The notes: a model not told the origin generated them from the sequence alone. Positions 15,907 to 24,903 are shown, counted from the first letter of the stretch. The stretch: 64,000 bases of DNA from JAWMQL01 sp033283165 (GCA_033283165.1 JAWMQL010000002.1:744001-808000), one strand, 5' to 3'. Translations and numbers: made by a program.

Positions 15907-18137
15907 CGCGCCTGCTGCCCCTGCTGCTGGCGCTGGTGACCTGGCCGGCCCCGGCCTTCACCGGCAGTGAGGCCTGCGCCGACTGCCACGCCGAGGCCTT
16001 CCGGCAGTGGCAGGGCTCCCACCACGACCTGGCAATGCAATTGCCCGATGAGCATACCGTACTGGGCGACTTCGACGACGCCGAATTCAGCTACAACGGC
16101 ATCACCACCCGCTTCTTCCGCCGCGAGGGCAGGTATGTCGTTCGCACCGACGGCGAGGACGGCGAGCTGCATGATTTCGAGGTGGCCTACGTGTTCGGCG
16201 TCTACCCGCTGCAGCAGTACCTGCTGCCTCTGGACCGGGGTCGACTGCAGGCCCTGAGCATTGCCTGGGACGCCCGGCCCGCCGCAGCGGGCGGCCAGCG
16301 CTGGTACCACCTGTACCCGGACGAGGCGATCGACCACCAGGATCCCCTGCACTGGACCGGCCCCTACCAGAACTGGAATACCCGTTGCGCCGAGTGCCAC
16401 AGCACCGATCTGCACAAGAACTACCGGGCCGCCAGCCGCAGTTTCGAGACCCGCTATGCGGAGGTCGACGTGGGCTGCGAAGCCTGTCACGGCCCCGGTG
16501 AGGAGCACGCCAGGCTGGCCCGGGCCGGTGCGCTGGCCGGCGCCAGCCGGGGCGGCTTCGACACCGACCTGGCGCAGCGCGGCGACTGGGCGTTCGCTGC
16601 CGGGCAGGCCATTGCCAGTCGCCGCGAACCGCTGTCCGGCCGGGCACAGGTGGACGCCTGCGGACGCTGTCACAGCCGTCGCGCCACACTCGGTGAATAC
16701 CGGTACGGCCACGCACTGAGCGACACCCACCGGGTGTCACTGCCCCTCGCCCCCCTGTATCACCACGACGGCCAGATTCTCGACGAGGTCTACGTCTACG
16801 GTTCCTTCCTGCAAAGTAAAATGCAGCAGCGGGGCGTGGTGTGCAGCAATTGCCACGAACCCCACAGCCTGGCACTGCGGGCACCGGGCAACGGGGTCTG
16901 CGCCCAGTGTCATCAGCCGGAAGTTTACGATCGGGAAACGCATCACCACCATCCCAAGGGTGGCCCGGGCGCGGCCTGCGTCGACTGCCATATGCCGGAA
17001 ACCACCTACATGGGCGTGGACCCGCGCCGGGATCACAGCCTGCGTATCCCGCGCCCGGACCTGACGATAGTCCTGGGCACTCCGAACGCCTGCAACAGCT
17101 GCCACACGGACCAGAGCCCGCGCTGGGCACTGGACGCGCTGCGCCGGCAGGGCGTGAACTTCCGCGACACCGGGCGCCACCCGGCGCGCGCCTTCCAGCA
17201 GGCTGCGAACGGCGACAGCCGCGCACTGCCAACCCTGGCCCGGCTGGCCGCAGATGACCACGCGGCACCCATCTGGCGAGCCAGCGCCATGACCCGACTG
17301 GGCCAGTTCGGCGGCCGTGAAACCCTGGACAGCGCCCGCCAGTTGCTGGTGGCCGATGATCCCCTGCTGCGCGCCAGTGCCGCCGGTGCGCTGGATTTCC
17401 TGCCCGCGGCGCAGCGTTACCTGGCGCTGCGGCCGTTGGTGCGAGACGACGATACCTCGGTGCGCCTGGCCGTGGCCGAGGCACTGGCGGACGTACCGCT
17501 GGATCAGCTGCCGGAGGCAGAGGCCGACGCCCTGCGCTCCCTGTTCCGGGAGTACACCGATATCAAGGCCGACCATGCCGACATGCCCTCGGTGCAGCTG
17601 CAGCTGGGGGTCTTCCTGCTGGCCCGGGGCGACCTGCCCGGCGCCGAGGCCGCCTGCCGGGAGGCCCTGGTCCTCAATCCGCAACTGGTACCCGCCTACC
17701 TCAACCTGGGCGACCTGTTGCGCGCGGCGGGACGGGAGCAGGAAGCCCGCGATGTGCTGCTCCAGGCCCTGCTGATAGCGCCGGAGCACGGACCCGCCCT
17801 GCACGCCCTGGGACTGCTGGAAACCCGCGCCGGCAACCGCGCGCGGGCCCTGGACTATCTGGGCCGGGCAGCGGCATTGGAAACCGGCGGGACCAGGCAC
17901 CGCTTCGTCTACGCCATTGCCCTGCACGACCTGGGCCAGCCGGAACAGGCCCTGGTCCAACTCAAGAGCCTGTTGCGGCTGGCACCCCGGGACGAGCAGG
18001 TACTGCTGGCCCTGGCCAACTACAGCGCCGAACTGGGTCAGCGCAGCGAGGCTCGGGAGTACGCCCGTAACCTGACCGGGCTGGCGCCGGGCAATAGCGC
18101 CTACCAGCAGCTGCTGCAGCAGCTGTCAGGCCCCTGA
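15903..18137 (+). CDS. Octaheme c-type cytochrome with C-terminal TPR repeats
   Basis: 744 residues with a signal peptide (MTRLLPLLLALVTWPAPAF). Eight CXXCH heme-binding motifs are visible in order: CADCH, CAECH, CEACH, CGRCH, CSNCH, CAQCH, CVDCH and CNSCH, all within the first 410 residues. The segment VDCHMPETTYMGVDPRRDHS is typical of a widespread TPR-linked multiheme family. A HEAT-like stretch (about 440-540) and TPR repeats (about 560-740, e.g. PAYLNLGDLLRAAGREQEARDVLLQAL) follow. It is a periplasmic electron carrier or redox enzyme; partner and substrate are unknown. The ATG overlaps the sulfatase stop (ATGA), which ties the two together. It converges on the 5-alpha-reductase-like gene. 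Confidence 0.88.
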   Translation: MTRLLPLLLALVTWPAPAFTGSEACADCHAEAFRQWQGSHHDLAMQLPDEHTVLGDFDDAEFSYNGITTRFFRREGRYVVRTDGEDGELHDFEVAYVFGVYPLQQYLLPLDRGRLQALSIAWDARPAAAGGQRWYHLYPDEAIDHQDPLHWTGPYQNWNTRCAECHSTDLHKNYRAASRSFETRYAEVDVGCEACHGPGEEHARLARAGALAGASRGGFDTDLAQRGDWAFAAGQAIASRREPLSGRAQVDACGRCHSRRATLGEYRYGHALSDTHRVSLPLAPLYHHDGQILDEVYVYGSFLQSKMQQRGVVCSNCHEPHSLALRAPGNGVCAQCHQPEVYDRETHHHHPKGGPGAACVDCHMPETTYMGVDPRRDHSLRIPRPDLTIVLGTPNACNSCHTDQSPRWALDALRRQGVNFRDTGRHPARAFQQAANGDSRALPTLARLAADDHAAPIWRASAMTRLGQFGGRETLDSARQLLVADDPLLRASAAGALDFLPAAQRYLALRPLVRDDDTSVRLAVAEALADVPLDQLPEAEADALRSLFREYTDIKADHADMPSVQLQLGVFLLARGDLPGAEAACREALVLNPQLVPAYLNLGDLLRAAGREQEARDVLLQALLIAPEHGPALHALGLLETRAGNRARALDYLGRAAALETGGTRHRFVYAIALHDLGQPEQALVQLKSLLRLAPRDEQVLLALANYSAELGQRSEAREYARNLTGLAPGNSAYQQLLQQLSGP

Positions 18138-18138
18138 C

Positions 18139-18894
18139 TCAGACGATGAAGGGAATGAGCGCCCGCCGCTCCAGCGGATAGTCGCTGAACTGCTCGCGAT
18201 ACCAGTGGTGGCTGGCCAGCGCCCGGGGTAACAGGTTGGCGAGGGTATAGACAGCGAAAGCCAGCGCCGGCAGTGCCCAGGCCGCCAGGGCAAAACCGGA
18301 CCACTGCAAAATCTCGCCCAGGTAATTGGGGCAGGACACGCGATTGTACAAACCGCCCCGGGGGATGCGGTAAACACTCTCTCCCGGGGCGCGCAGGTTG
18401 CGCAGGGCCTGATCCGCCCGGCGGGTGATCCAGAGCCCCGCCAGGGCCAGCACGGCACCGCACAAAAACCGGGGCGAGAGCAACCAGGCCGGATCCTGCA
18501 GGTGTGACGTGTCCAGCGCCATGGTGGCCATGAGGTAGCCGATCAGCGCGTTCATCGGCATACCCAGGAACAGCATGATCAGCTTGAAGCCCGCGCCGGG
18601 TTTCGGCCTGAGACGCCAGGGGTAGACGAAACTGCGATAGCCGTAGTGTCCCAGCCAGAACAGCAGCAACAGGCCACCCGCGATCCCGGGCAGCTGTTGG
18701 CGCTGCCACAGCACCCCCAGGGGCGCCAGGAAGCTGGGCAGTTCCAGCAGCAGCCACGACCAGCGCACCGGCAGCGCCGGACCCCAGCCGTCGCGCTCGC
18801 GCTTGCCGTAGGGCGCATCCACCAGCAACAGGATGGCAAACAGCACCCCGCTATAGCCCAACAACGCCCAGCTGGCCCACTGGACTACAGTCAC
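18139..18894 (-). CDS. Steroid 5-alpha-reductase family membrane protein (3-oxo-5-alpha-steroid 4-dehydrogenase-like)
   Basis: 251 residues with about six hydrophobic helices. The C-terminal half carries the family signature YRIPRGGLYNRVSCPNYLGEI followed by LQWSGFALAAWALP and the terminal HHWYREQFSDYPLERRALIPFIV. Family members are NADPH-dependent enzymes that reduce a conjugated C=C bond or are related to membrane methyltransferases; the substrate here is unknown. Its start overlaps the end of the alpha/beta hydrolase by 4 bp, giving a two-gene operon. An isolated example in a gammaproteobacterium does not prove steroid metabolism. Confidence 0.8.
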   Translation of the reverse strand: MTVVQWASWALLGYSGVLFAILLLVDAPYGKRERDGWGPALPVRWSWLLLELPSFLAPLGVLWQRQQLPGIAGGLLLLFWLGHYGYRSFVYPWRLRPKPGAGFKLIMLFLGMPMNALIGYLMATMALDTSHLQDPAWLLSPRFLCGAVLALAGLWITRRADQALRNLRAPGESVYRIPRGGLYNRVSCPNYLGEILQWSGFALAAWALPALAFAVYTLANLLPRALASHHWYREQFSDYPLERRALIPFIV

Positions 18895-19862
18895 AGCGAC
18901 TCCAGGAAATCCAGCAGCAGGCCATTGAGCGCCGGGGGGTTTTCCTGCTGGATGAAATGTCCCGCCCCCGGAATCAGGTGCAGGCCGCGCAGATCGGCTG
19001 ACCGCTCACGCATATGCTCGAAAGTCCCGGGGGCGGACAGCTTCGTCACCGGATCCTCCTCGCCACCGACAAACAGCGCCGGCACGGGCACCTCGGCATG
19101 GGCCGTGTCGCGGAACCGGCGCCAGTTTTGATCCATCGCGCGGTAGGAATTGATGCCGCCGGCAAATGCCAGCCCGGGGCCCTGGCACAGGTATTCCTGC
19201 AGGTAGTAGTCCATGTCCGCTGCGGACAACCAGGACCAGGGTGGCGGTTCCGGTGGTTCCTCGAGGACGTCGATGTAGGCCGTACCCTGTGAGGGAAAGT
19301 TCGCCCAATTGAGCAGGTCGCCGTCGGCGCACAGGGCCCAGAACAGTTTTTGCAGAAATTCCCGCTCGCGCCCCTCGGTGCTGCACTCTGCCACCCCCGG
19401 CGCCTGGTAGTAGTGCATGTGGAAAAAATGCTGCTCGGCAATGCTGGCGTACAGCTGCGAGGGCAGCATATCGCAACCGCCCGCCAGGTCCATGTCATAG
19501 GGAGAGCATAGCGGCGCGATGGCGCGAATCCGGTCGGGGTGGTGAATGCCCATGTGCCAGGCCAGGTTGGCGCCGAAGTCATGTCCGATGACCACCGCCC
19601 GCTGCTCACCGCACAGGTCCATGACCGCGAACAGGTCCGCGGCCAGGTGATCGTAGCGATAGGCCTCGGCCACGGTCGGCCGGCTGCTGCGCCCGTAGCC
19701 GCGCATATCCAGCGCCACCGCCCGGTACCCCGCCGCTGCCAACACCGGCAACTGGTGACGCCAGCTGTACCACAGGCCGGGAAAGCCGTGACAGAGCAGG
19801 ACCAACGGTCCGCTTCCCTCGCTGACGCAGTGCAGCTGCACCGCACCGTTTGTTACCCGCAA
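18891..19862 (-). CDS. Alpha/beta hydrolase, epoxide hydrolase-like
   Basis: 323 residues. The oxyanion-hole motif is LLCHGFPGLWYSWRHQ (HGFPG at 25-29). The nucleophile elbow is VVIGHDFGANLAWHMG with aspartate D95, which favours an epoxide hydrolase or haloalkane dehalogenase over an esterase. The catalytic histidine is in PGAGHFIQQENP. The cap-domain region contains tyrosines that could activate an epoxide, but their assignment is uncertain. The only in-frame start seen is a TTG at 19860-19862 with a GGAG box only 3 nt away, so the start is doubtful. No signal peptide. It lies between yceI and the 5-alpha-reductase-like gene on the same strand and is probably co-transcribed. Confidence 0.82.
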   Translation of the reverse strand: MRVTNGAVQLHCVSEGSGPLVLLCHGFPGLWYSWRHQLPVLAAAGYRAVALDMRGYGRSSRPTVAEAYRYDHLAADLFAVMDLCGEQRAVVIGHDFGANLAWHMGIHHPDRIRAIAPLCSPYDMDLAGGCDMLPSQLYASIAEQHFFHMHYYQAPGVAECSTEGREREFLQKLFWALCADGDLLNWANFPSQGTAYIDVLEEPPEPPPWSWLSAADMDYYLQEYLCQGPGLAFAGGINSYRAMDQNWRRFRDTAHAEVPVPALFVGGEEDPVTKLSAPGTFEHMRERSADLRGLHLIPGAGHFIQQENPPALNGLLLDFLESL

Positions 19863-19882
19863 ATGCTCCAGGGGAACGGGAC

Positions 19883-20479
19883 TCAGTCCGCCGGGTTGAA
19901 CACCAGGTGAAAACTGACCGGCACCGCAGTGCTGATGGAGGACAGGCCGGCCACTTCCTGCAGCGCGGCAACACCCTTGTCCAGGCCAAATTCCGCCGCG
20001 CCGATGATCACTGGCCGGGTCGAAAAGACCCGCAGATGTCCGTCGCCCGCGCCCACGATGGCCACCTGCGCGGTCACTGTCTCTTGCCGGCCGTGCAGTT
20101 TGACGGTCACCGCTATCTCGCTGTGGACCACACCGCCTGCCGGCACCGACGCCAGGATTGCCGGGTCAACGGTTGCACTGAGCTGCGCCAGCGGAAAGGT
20201 CGCGGTGTCGAACAGCATTTCGCGCATACGTTCATTGCGTATGGGGATCAGGGTTTCGACACTGTCCAGTTCGATGGTCACCTCGGCCAGGCCGGACGGG
20301 GTGATGTGGCCGCTGAGCCGGTCGAAGCTGTGCTGCTCTGCCACCGAAGCGTTCTTGGTGGAGATAAAGGTGATCGCCGAGTTGGCGCCATCCAGTTGCC
20401 ACTGGCTGAACGCCGGGGCTGCCAGGGCGACCATGGCCAGCGTGACCAGGGCCACGCCCCATTGCCTGATTTTCCTCAT
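19883..20479 (-). CDS. YceI-family periplasmic lipid-binding protein
   Basis: 198 residues from the ATG at 20477-20479 with a strong GGAGAGAG ribosome-binding site. A signal peptide (RQWGVALVTLAMVALAAPAFS) is followed by the YceI lipocalin-like barrel: FSQWQLDGANSAITFISTKN, HSFDRLSGHI, MREMLFDTATFPLAQLSA and FGLDKGVAAL. Family members bind polyisoprenoid or other amphiphilic lipids in the periplasm; some are induced by alkaline or osmotic stress. It is on the same strand as mscS, separated by a 110-bp spacer with a tandem repeat, so it probably has its own promoter. Confidence 0.9.
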   Translation of the reverse strand: MRKIRQWGVALVTLAMVALAAPAFSQWQLDGANSAITFISTKNASVAEQHSFDRLSGHITPSGLAEVTIELDSVETLIPIRNERMREMLFDTATFPLAQLSATVDPAILASVPAGGVVHSEIAVTVKLHGRQETVTAQVAIVGAGDGHLRVFSTRPVIIGAAEFGLDKGVAALQEVAGLSSISTAVPVSFHLVFNPAD

Positions 20480-20545
20480 CGGACTCTCTCCTTGGCTCGA
20501 TACGGTTATGTCCAGAGTGTAGCCTATACTCCGGTCGGGCTGCAC

Positions 20546-20590
20546 CAGGCCGGGCCACGCCAGGCCGGGCCGCGCCAGGCCGGGCCGCGC
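20546..20590. repeat. Three tandem 15-bp GC-rich repeats at the mscS stop codon
   Basis: Units caggccgggccacgc (20546), then two exact copies of caggccgggccgcgc (20561 and 20576). The last base of copy 3 is the last base of the mscS stop codon on the minus strand. The array lies in the spacer between mscS and yceI. Confidence 0.85.
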
Positions 20591-21420
20591 TAGGTCGCGT
20601 CGTTGCCGAACAGATGCACGTCCCGCTGCGGGAAGGGAATCGTGATGCCGGCGCGGTCGAAGGCCTTTTTCAGCTCGCTGTGGGTGCGGAAGAACACCGG
20701 CCAGTAGTGCTCGGATTGGCACCAGGGTCGCACCAGAAAGTTGATCGAACTGTCGGCGTGGGCGCAGACCTCCACGTCCGGGGCGGGGTCCTTCAGCACA
20801 TGCTCGTCGCCGTCCAGCACCGAGCGGATAACGCTCCGCGCCTTGTCGATATCGTCGGCGTAGCTTATGCCGAAGGTCATGTCCACCCGGCGGGTGGACT
20901 CTACGAACAGGTTCTTGATACAGCCATTGGACAATATGCCGTTGGGAATGATGACGCGCTGGTTGTCCAGGGTGCGCAGTATGGTGTTGAATATCTGGAT
21001 TTCCTTTACCCTGCCGACGTAGCCCTGGGCCTCGATCACGTCACCGACCTGGAAGGGTTTGAACAGCAGCACCAGGACGCCACCGGCGAAATTGGACAGA
21101 CTGCCCTGCAGTGCCAGACCCACCGCCAGGCCGGCAGCACCGAGCAAGGCGATCAGGGAGGCCGTCTCCACCCCGACCATGGAAGCGAAAATAATCAGCA
21201 GGACCGCCTTCAGGCCGATATTGATGAAACTCAGCAGGAAGCGCTGCAGCGTGACCTCTATCCCGCCGCGGTCCATGGCCTTGTCCAGCACCTTGAGCAT
21301 GCGGGAAATGGCCCACCAGCCAAGCACCAGCACGAGCAGCGCCAGCAACAGCTTGGAGCCGTATTGCACTGACAGTGCCACCAGGCTGTCCAGGTATTTT
21401 TCCATTTGTTCCATTTCCAT
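20590..21420 (-). CDS. Small-conductance mechanosensitive channel, MscS family
   Basis: 276 residues, close to E. coli MscS length. The ATG at 21418-21420 is chosen because AAGGAGG lies about 8 nt upstream; a start 7 codons earlier would put that box inside the gene. Three TM helices occupy about residues 10-110. The pore-lining TM3 is LIALLGAAGLAVGLALQGSLSNFAGGV, with the alternating Gly/Ala pattern of MscS. FKPFQVGDVIEAQGYVGRVKEI and RVIIPNGILSN are the conserved beta-domain segments. The channel opens under membrane tension and releases solutes during hypo-osmotic shock. A tandem repeat begins at its stop codon. Confidence 0.93.
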   Translation of the reverse strand: MEMEQMEKYLDSLVALSVQYGSKLLLALLVLVLGWWAISRMLKVLDKAMDRGGIEVTLQRFLLSFINIGLKAVLLIIFASMVGVETASLIALLGAAGLAVGLALQGSLSNFAGGVLVLLFKPFQVGDVIEAQGYVGRVKEIQIFNTILRTLDNQRVIIPNGILSNGCIKNLFVESTRRVDMTFGISYADDIDKARSVIRSVLDGDEHVLKDPAPDVEVCAHADSSINFLVRPWCQSEHYWPVFFRTHSELKKAFDRAGITIPFPQRDVHLFGNDAT

Positions 21421-21607
21421 GTGACGGCCTCCTTCGGGCATATAATAGCCAGCCTGTATCGCGTGGATTCAAAACCAACAGTATAGACCCGCCTGTAACC
21501 TGGCATTGAGCCGGTCGAATTTCTTTAGATTGTCCGCTTTATCGCCAGCCAGGACCGCCTTATCGCGTCACCGTTTACATTGACGTGCCCGGGTATAAAG
21601 TTCAGGA

Positions 21608-22513
21608 ATGCAAAATCCGGCGCTTTCCTTACGGTGGAACGGTGTTTCCCCGGCTATCCTTTACAGCGGCCTGGCGGCGCTGGGCCTCGTCCTGCTGTAT
21701 TTGCTGCAGGCTGTTCCCGGTCTCGACCTCGCACCTCAACACAGCGCATACCTTATGCTGGGTGCGACAGGCGCCATTTTTGCCAATTCCACCGGGGCGG
21801 GAGGTGGAGTGGTATTCATTCCCATGTTTCATCACCTGGGGTTCACCGAAGCACAGGCGGTAGCCACCAGCTTTGGCATCCAGTGCTTCGGCATGACAAC
21901 CGGCGCGATTGCCTGGAGTAGCTATTTTCGCGACAGGAATCATGACGCGGCCCACTGGCAACCCCTGCTTCCTGTACTGGCTTTGTGCAGCGCGTTCTCT
22001 GTCGCGGGCCTGTGGACGGTATTTGCGCTGCAACTCGAATCGCCGGCCACGGTGGCGTCACTGTTCGCCTGCTTCTCACTGGTACTGGGCGCTGCGGTGC
22101 TGGGAACTTGCCGGTGGGACAGGGCGGGCAAACAGCGCGTGCGACTCGCCGGACCGGATCTGATGTGGCTGCCCCTCATCGCCTATTTCGGCGGCATGAT
22201 TACCGCATGGCTGTCGGTGGGCGTGGGCGAACTCCTCGCCTTTTACCTCATTCTGCGCCGTTATGACCCCATAAAGTCCGTGGCCGTCGCGGTCATCGTT
22301 TCCGCCATTTCAGTCTGGGCTGCCACGCCAGAGCAATTGTTCTTCAACCAGCAAGTGAACTGGCAAATTATTGTCTTTGCCGGCCCGGGCGCAATTGCCG
22401 GCGGATTAATCGCCAGGAAACTGGTGCTGCGCCTCGGGACAAAACGGCTGAAGCTGTTTTTTGGCGCCTGGCTTTTGCTGATTGGACTGGCTGAATTTGT
22501 GCCCCTCGGTTGA
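21608..22513 (+). CDS. TauE/SafE (TSUP)-family membrane permease
   Basis: 301 residues with about eight hydrophobic helices and no soluble domain. The paired family motifs are GATGAIFANSTGAGGGVVFIPMFHHLGF in the first half and YFGGMITAWLSVGVGELLAFYLILR in the second. TSUP proteins export or import small sulfur-containing or carboxylate anions; the substrate here cannot be read from sequence. The ATG at 21608 has an AGGA immediately against it, so the exact start is uncertain. It stands alone between the mscS promoter and the convergent GH16 gene, and no sulfur-metabolism gene is adjacent. Confidence 0.85.
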   Translation: MQNPALSLRWNGVSPAILYSGLAALGLVLLYLLQAVPGLDLAPQHSAYLMLGATGAIFANSTGAGGGVVFIPMFHHLGFTEAQAVATSFGIQCFGMTTGAIAWSSYFRDRNHDAAHWQPLLPVLALCSAFSVAGLWTVFALQLESPATVASLFACFSLVLGAAVLGTCRWDRAGKQRVRLAGPDLMWLPLIAYFGGMITAWLSVGVGELLAFYLILRRYDPIKSVAVAVIVSAISVWAATPEQLFFNQQVNWQIIVFAGPGAIAGGLIARKLVLRLGTKRLKLFFGAWLLLIGLAEFVPLG

Positions 22514-22553
22514 GCGGCCCTTGGGCGGCAGGCGTTGACCCCGGGCGGGCAGC

Positions 22554-23927
22554 TTACCCGCCCGGTACTGATTCAAACACCCTGACGTAGTCCACTTCCA
22601 TCCTGACAGGGAAGATACGCTCGTCGATCGGCCCACCCGCCCTGCCCCAGAAGCCACCCACAGCGAGGTTCATGATCAGGTGGAAGGGGTGATCGTAAGG
22701 CCAGTGGCGCCAGTCATAGTCCATGTTCACATAGTCGTAGTATGCAATGCCGTCCACGAACACCCGAATACGCTGTGGTGACCATTCCAGTGAATACACG
22801 TGAAAGCGCCCGGAGACATCAGGCACTTCGACACTGGCGTTGCGCAGCTCCGGTCCGCTGGAGAAAAATCGCTGATTGTGGACTGTGGCGTGCACCCGGG
22901 TCCGGTCGTACCCCACATGCTCCATGATGTCGATTTCGCCGGAGTTGGGCCAGGCGTCACAATCCTTGTTGCCCTGCCAGCTGGCTACCTCAGTGCAGCG
23001 GGTGGCGTATCGAAAGGGATCAGAAGGCAGCATCCACAGTGCAGACCAGGTGCCCTGGCCTACGGGCAACCTGGCCCGGATATCCACCCGCCCATAGAGT
23101 ATATCCACCAGGTGGTGCGTGTTTACCCGACCGGAGGTATAGCGCGCTTCCCCGTAGTTCTCGCGATGGGCCTCCAGGATAAGCATCCCCCCGCTGACTC
23201 TCACATTCCGGGATCGCCCCGTATAGGCCTGGTCCTCGTCATTGACCTTGCCGGCCGGCCACTCATCCAGGCGCCAGCTGCGGGGATCCGGGCCGCCCTC
23301 GTACTCGAATTCGTCAGACCAGACAAAGCGCCATCGATTTCCGTCTGGCTGCCTGGGGCGCAACACCAGTCCACTCAACACCGGCTCCGAGTGGCGGCCG
23401 GCCAACGCCAGCCTGAACGTGCCGTCAGTCACTTCCACACCCGTGACCGTTCTCTTCAGCGCAGACGGCGCAGAACTGGAACGGGACAGGCTCACGTCCA
23501 GCCCAGCGATAGCAAGCTGCCCCTGGACCAGTACGTCAAACACCCTGTCACCCACTGCGGCCGAGTGAGGCTCGACAAAATAGAGGGTAAGATCATAGGT
23601 TCCGGGCTGCACGGTTTTTTCCAGCCGCAGGTTTCCCGCGCGATACGTGAGGAAAACGGCTTCGTCCTGGGCGCCCAGCACACCGGGCACCCTGCCCTTC
23701 TCTCCACCATCCAGCTCATCCGCCTGATAGGCGATACCATGAACTGAAACATGCGCTGGGCCGCCCACGTTCAACGCCCAGGTAACCGCAGCCGGATCGA
23801 ATACCTCAAAGGGCGCCATTGCCACGTCCTGTTCCCCGCTCTTTCTTGCCAGCGAGCCGGTATCGGCCGCCATAACGATATCGTGAAGCAGGACGCCGAG
23901 CGATAAAGCAAACAACCTGCCTGTCAT
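22554..23927 (-). CDS. Secreted GH16 beta-glucanase (laminarinase-like) with N-terminal malectin domain
   Basis: 457 residues from the ATG at 23925-23927 (a start at 23993 is possible; neither has a clear ribosome-binding site). Residues 1-21 look like a signal peptide. Residues 45-190 resemble malectin/CBM57 (VTWALNVGGPAHVSVHGIAY, YDLTLYFVEPHSAAVGDRVF). Residues 200-455 are GH16, with catalytic G-E-I-D-I-M-E at 330-336: E331 nucleophile, E336 acid/base. GH16 enzymes of this type cut beta-1,3 or beta-1,3-1,4 glucans internally. Placement beside a TonB receptor, GH3 enzymes and glucokinase supports laminarin or a similar algal glucan. It would act outside the cell or at its surface. It lies about 160 bp after the response-regulator gene. 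Confidence 0.9.
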   Translation of the reverse strand: MTGRLFALSLGVLLHDIVMAADTGSLARKSGEQDVAMAPFEVFDPAAVTWALNVGGPAHVSVHGIAYQADELDGGEKGRVPGVLGAQDEAVFLTYRAGNLRLEKTVQPGTYDLTLYFVEPHSAAVGDRVFDVLVQGQLAIAGLDVSLSRSSSAPSALKRTVTGVEVTDGTFRLALAGRHSEPVLSGLVLRPRQPDGNRWRFVWSDEFEYEGGPDPRSWRLDEWPAGKVNDEDQAYTGRSRNVRVSGGMLILEAHRENYGEARYTSGRVNTHHLVDILYGRVDIRARLPVGQGTWSALWMLPSDPFRYATRCTEVASWQGNKDCDAWPNSGEIDIMEHVGYDRTRVHATVHNQRFFSSGPELRNASVEVPDVSGRFHVYSLEWSPQRIRVFVDGIAYYDYVNMDYDWRHWPYDHPFHLIMNLAVGGFWGRAGGPIDERIFPVRMEVDYVRVFESVPGG

Positions 23928-24027
23928 ACAAAGTTGGTGCACTGGATACGGATGCGTAATGCCTGAAAAGGCCCAGTCACTACCTTTAATCAACTGGCAA
24001 GCAGCCGCAACTCAAATGCGATAACAC

Positions 24028-24053
24028 GGACTGCCGCTGAGGTGGAAGGTTTC
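24028..24053 (-). promoter_or_regulatory. Candidate shared regulatory element upstream of the GH16 gene
   Basis: The plus strand reads cggactgccgctgag, with tggaa shortly after. A closely similar string (cggactgacggtgag then tggaa) lies at 35154-35179 upstream of the TonB receptor, in the same orientation to its gene. It lies about 100 bp upstream of the GH16 start. Confidence 0.3.
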
Positions 24054-24084
24054 GGATAGCACCGTACCCGGTTCCGCCAGGGGT

Positions 24085-24903
24085 TCAACTGGCGTCCAGA
24101 AACAACTTTATCTCCTGGCGATAATTGCGGCTGACTTTCAGCTTCTCACCACAATCCAGGTCTATTGTGTACTCGCCCTTCTGCAGTGGAGTGGCCTTCA
24201 CTATCCGGTCAAGATTGACCACCGTTGAACGGTGGATGCGCTTGAATTTTTCCGGCTCCAGCCTGGACATCAGGTTTTTCAGTGTGCTTCGCATGATATG
24301 GGTCTCCCCTTTCACATGGATGCACATGTAGTCTCCCGCCGCATCAACCCAGTCAATATCGTCGATACATACCAGCACGGTGGCGTCATTGTCCTTTATC
24401 GCCAATTTACGATTGCTGGCCAACCTCTGCTCGTCCACCGGGCTCGGGCCATTAGGCGTACCGCGCCCCGCCACCTTTCGGGCAATTTCATCGATCGCCC
24501 CAACGACAGGCAGCTTGTTGAGCGCGTGATCATCGTCGTTTACCCGCTGCAGTGCGCGCGCCACCGCGCGCCGCAGGCGGCCTTCATCGACCGGTTTAAG
24601 CAGGTAATCCACAGCGTGCAGGTCAAAGGCATCAATGGCGTAGCGCTGGTAGGCGGTACAAAATATAACCATTGGCATGATATCCGACTGCAGCTCCCTG
24701 ACCACGTCGAAACCGGTAAGACCCGGCATTTTCACGTCAAGCAGCAGGAGATCAGGCGCCAGTTCATGCACCGCGCTGATCGCTTCACGCCCATTGCGGC
24801 AATCCGCGACAATTTCGACTTCCTCAATATCGCTCATCATGGAATGCATGAGGCGCCGCGCCAGGGGCTCATCGTCAACAATGACCGCTCTGAGCTTATG
24901 CAA
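24085..24903 (-). CDS. LytTR-type DNA-binding response regulator
   Basis: 272 residues from a TTG at 24901-24903, chosen because AAGGA lies 8 nt upstream; another TTG 14 codons earlier has a badly spaced site. The receiver domain begins KLRAVIVDDEPLARRLM, with phosphoacceptor D56 in LLLLDVKMPG, the conserved threonine in IFCTAYQRY and lysine in DYLLKPVDEGRL. After a linker (about 130-165) comes a LytTR domain: DIDWVDAAGDYMCIHVKG, FKRIHRSTVVNLDRI and SRNYRQEI. LytTR regulators bind imperfect direct repeats upstream of targets. The gene overlaps the kinase gene by 8 bp, so they form a two-component pair, probably controlling this glucan locus. Confidence 0.92.
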   Translation of the reverse strand: MHKLRAVIVDDEPLARRLMHSMMSDIEEVEIVADCRNGREAISAVHELAPDLLLLDVKMPGLTGFDVVRELQSDIMPMVIFCTAYQRYAIDAFDLHAVDYLLKPVDEGRLRRAVARALQRVNDDDHALNKLPVVGAIDEIARKVAGRGTPNGPSPVDEQRLASNRKLAIKDNDATVLVCIDDIDWVDAAGDYMCIHVKGETHIMRSTLKNLMSRLEPEKFKRIHRSTVVNLDRIVKATPLQKGEYTIDLDCGEKLKVSRNYRQEIKLFLDAS

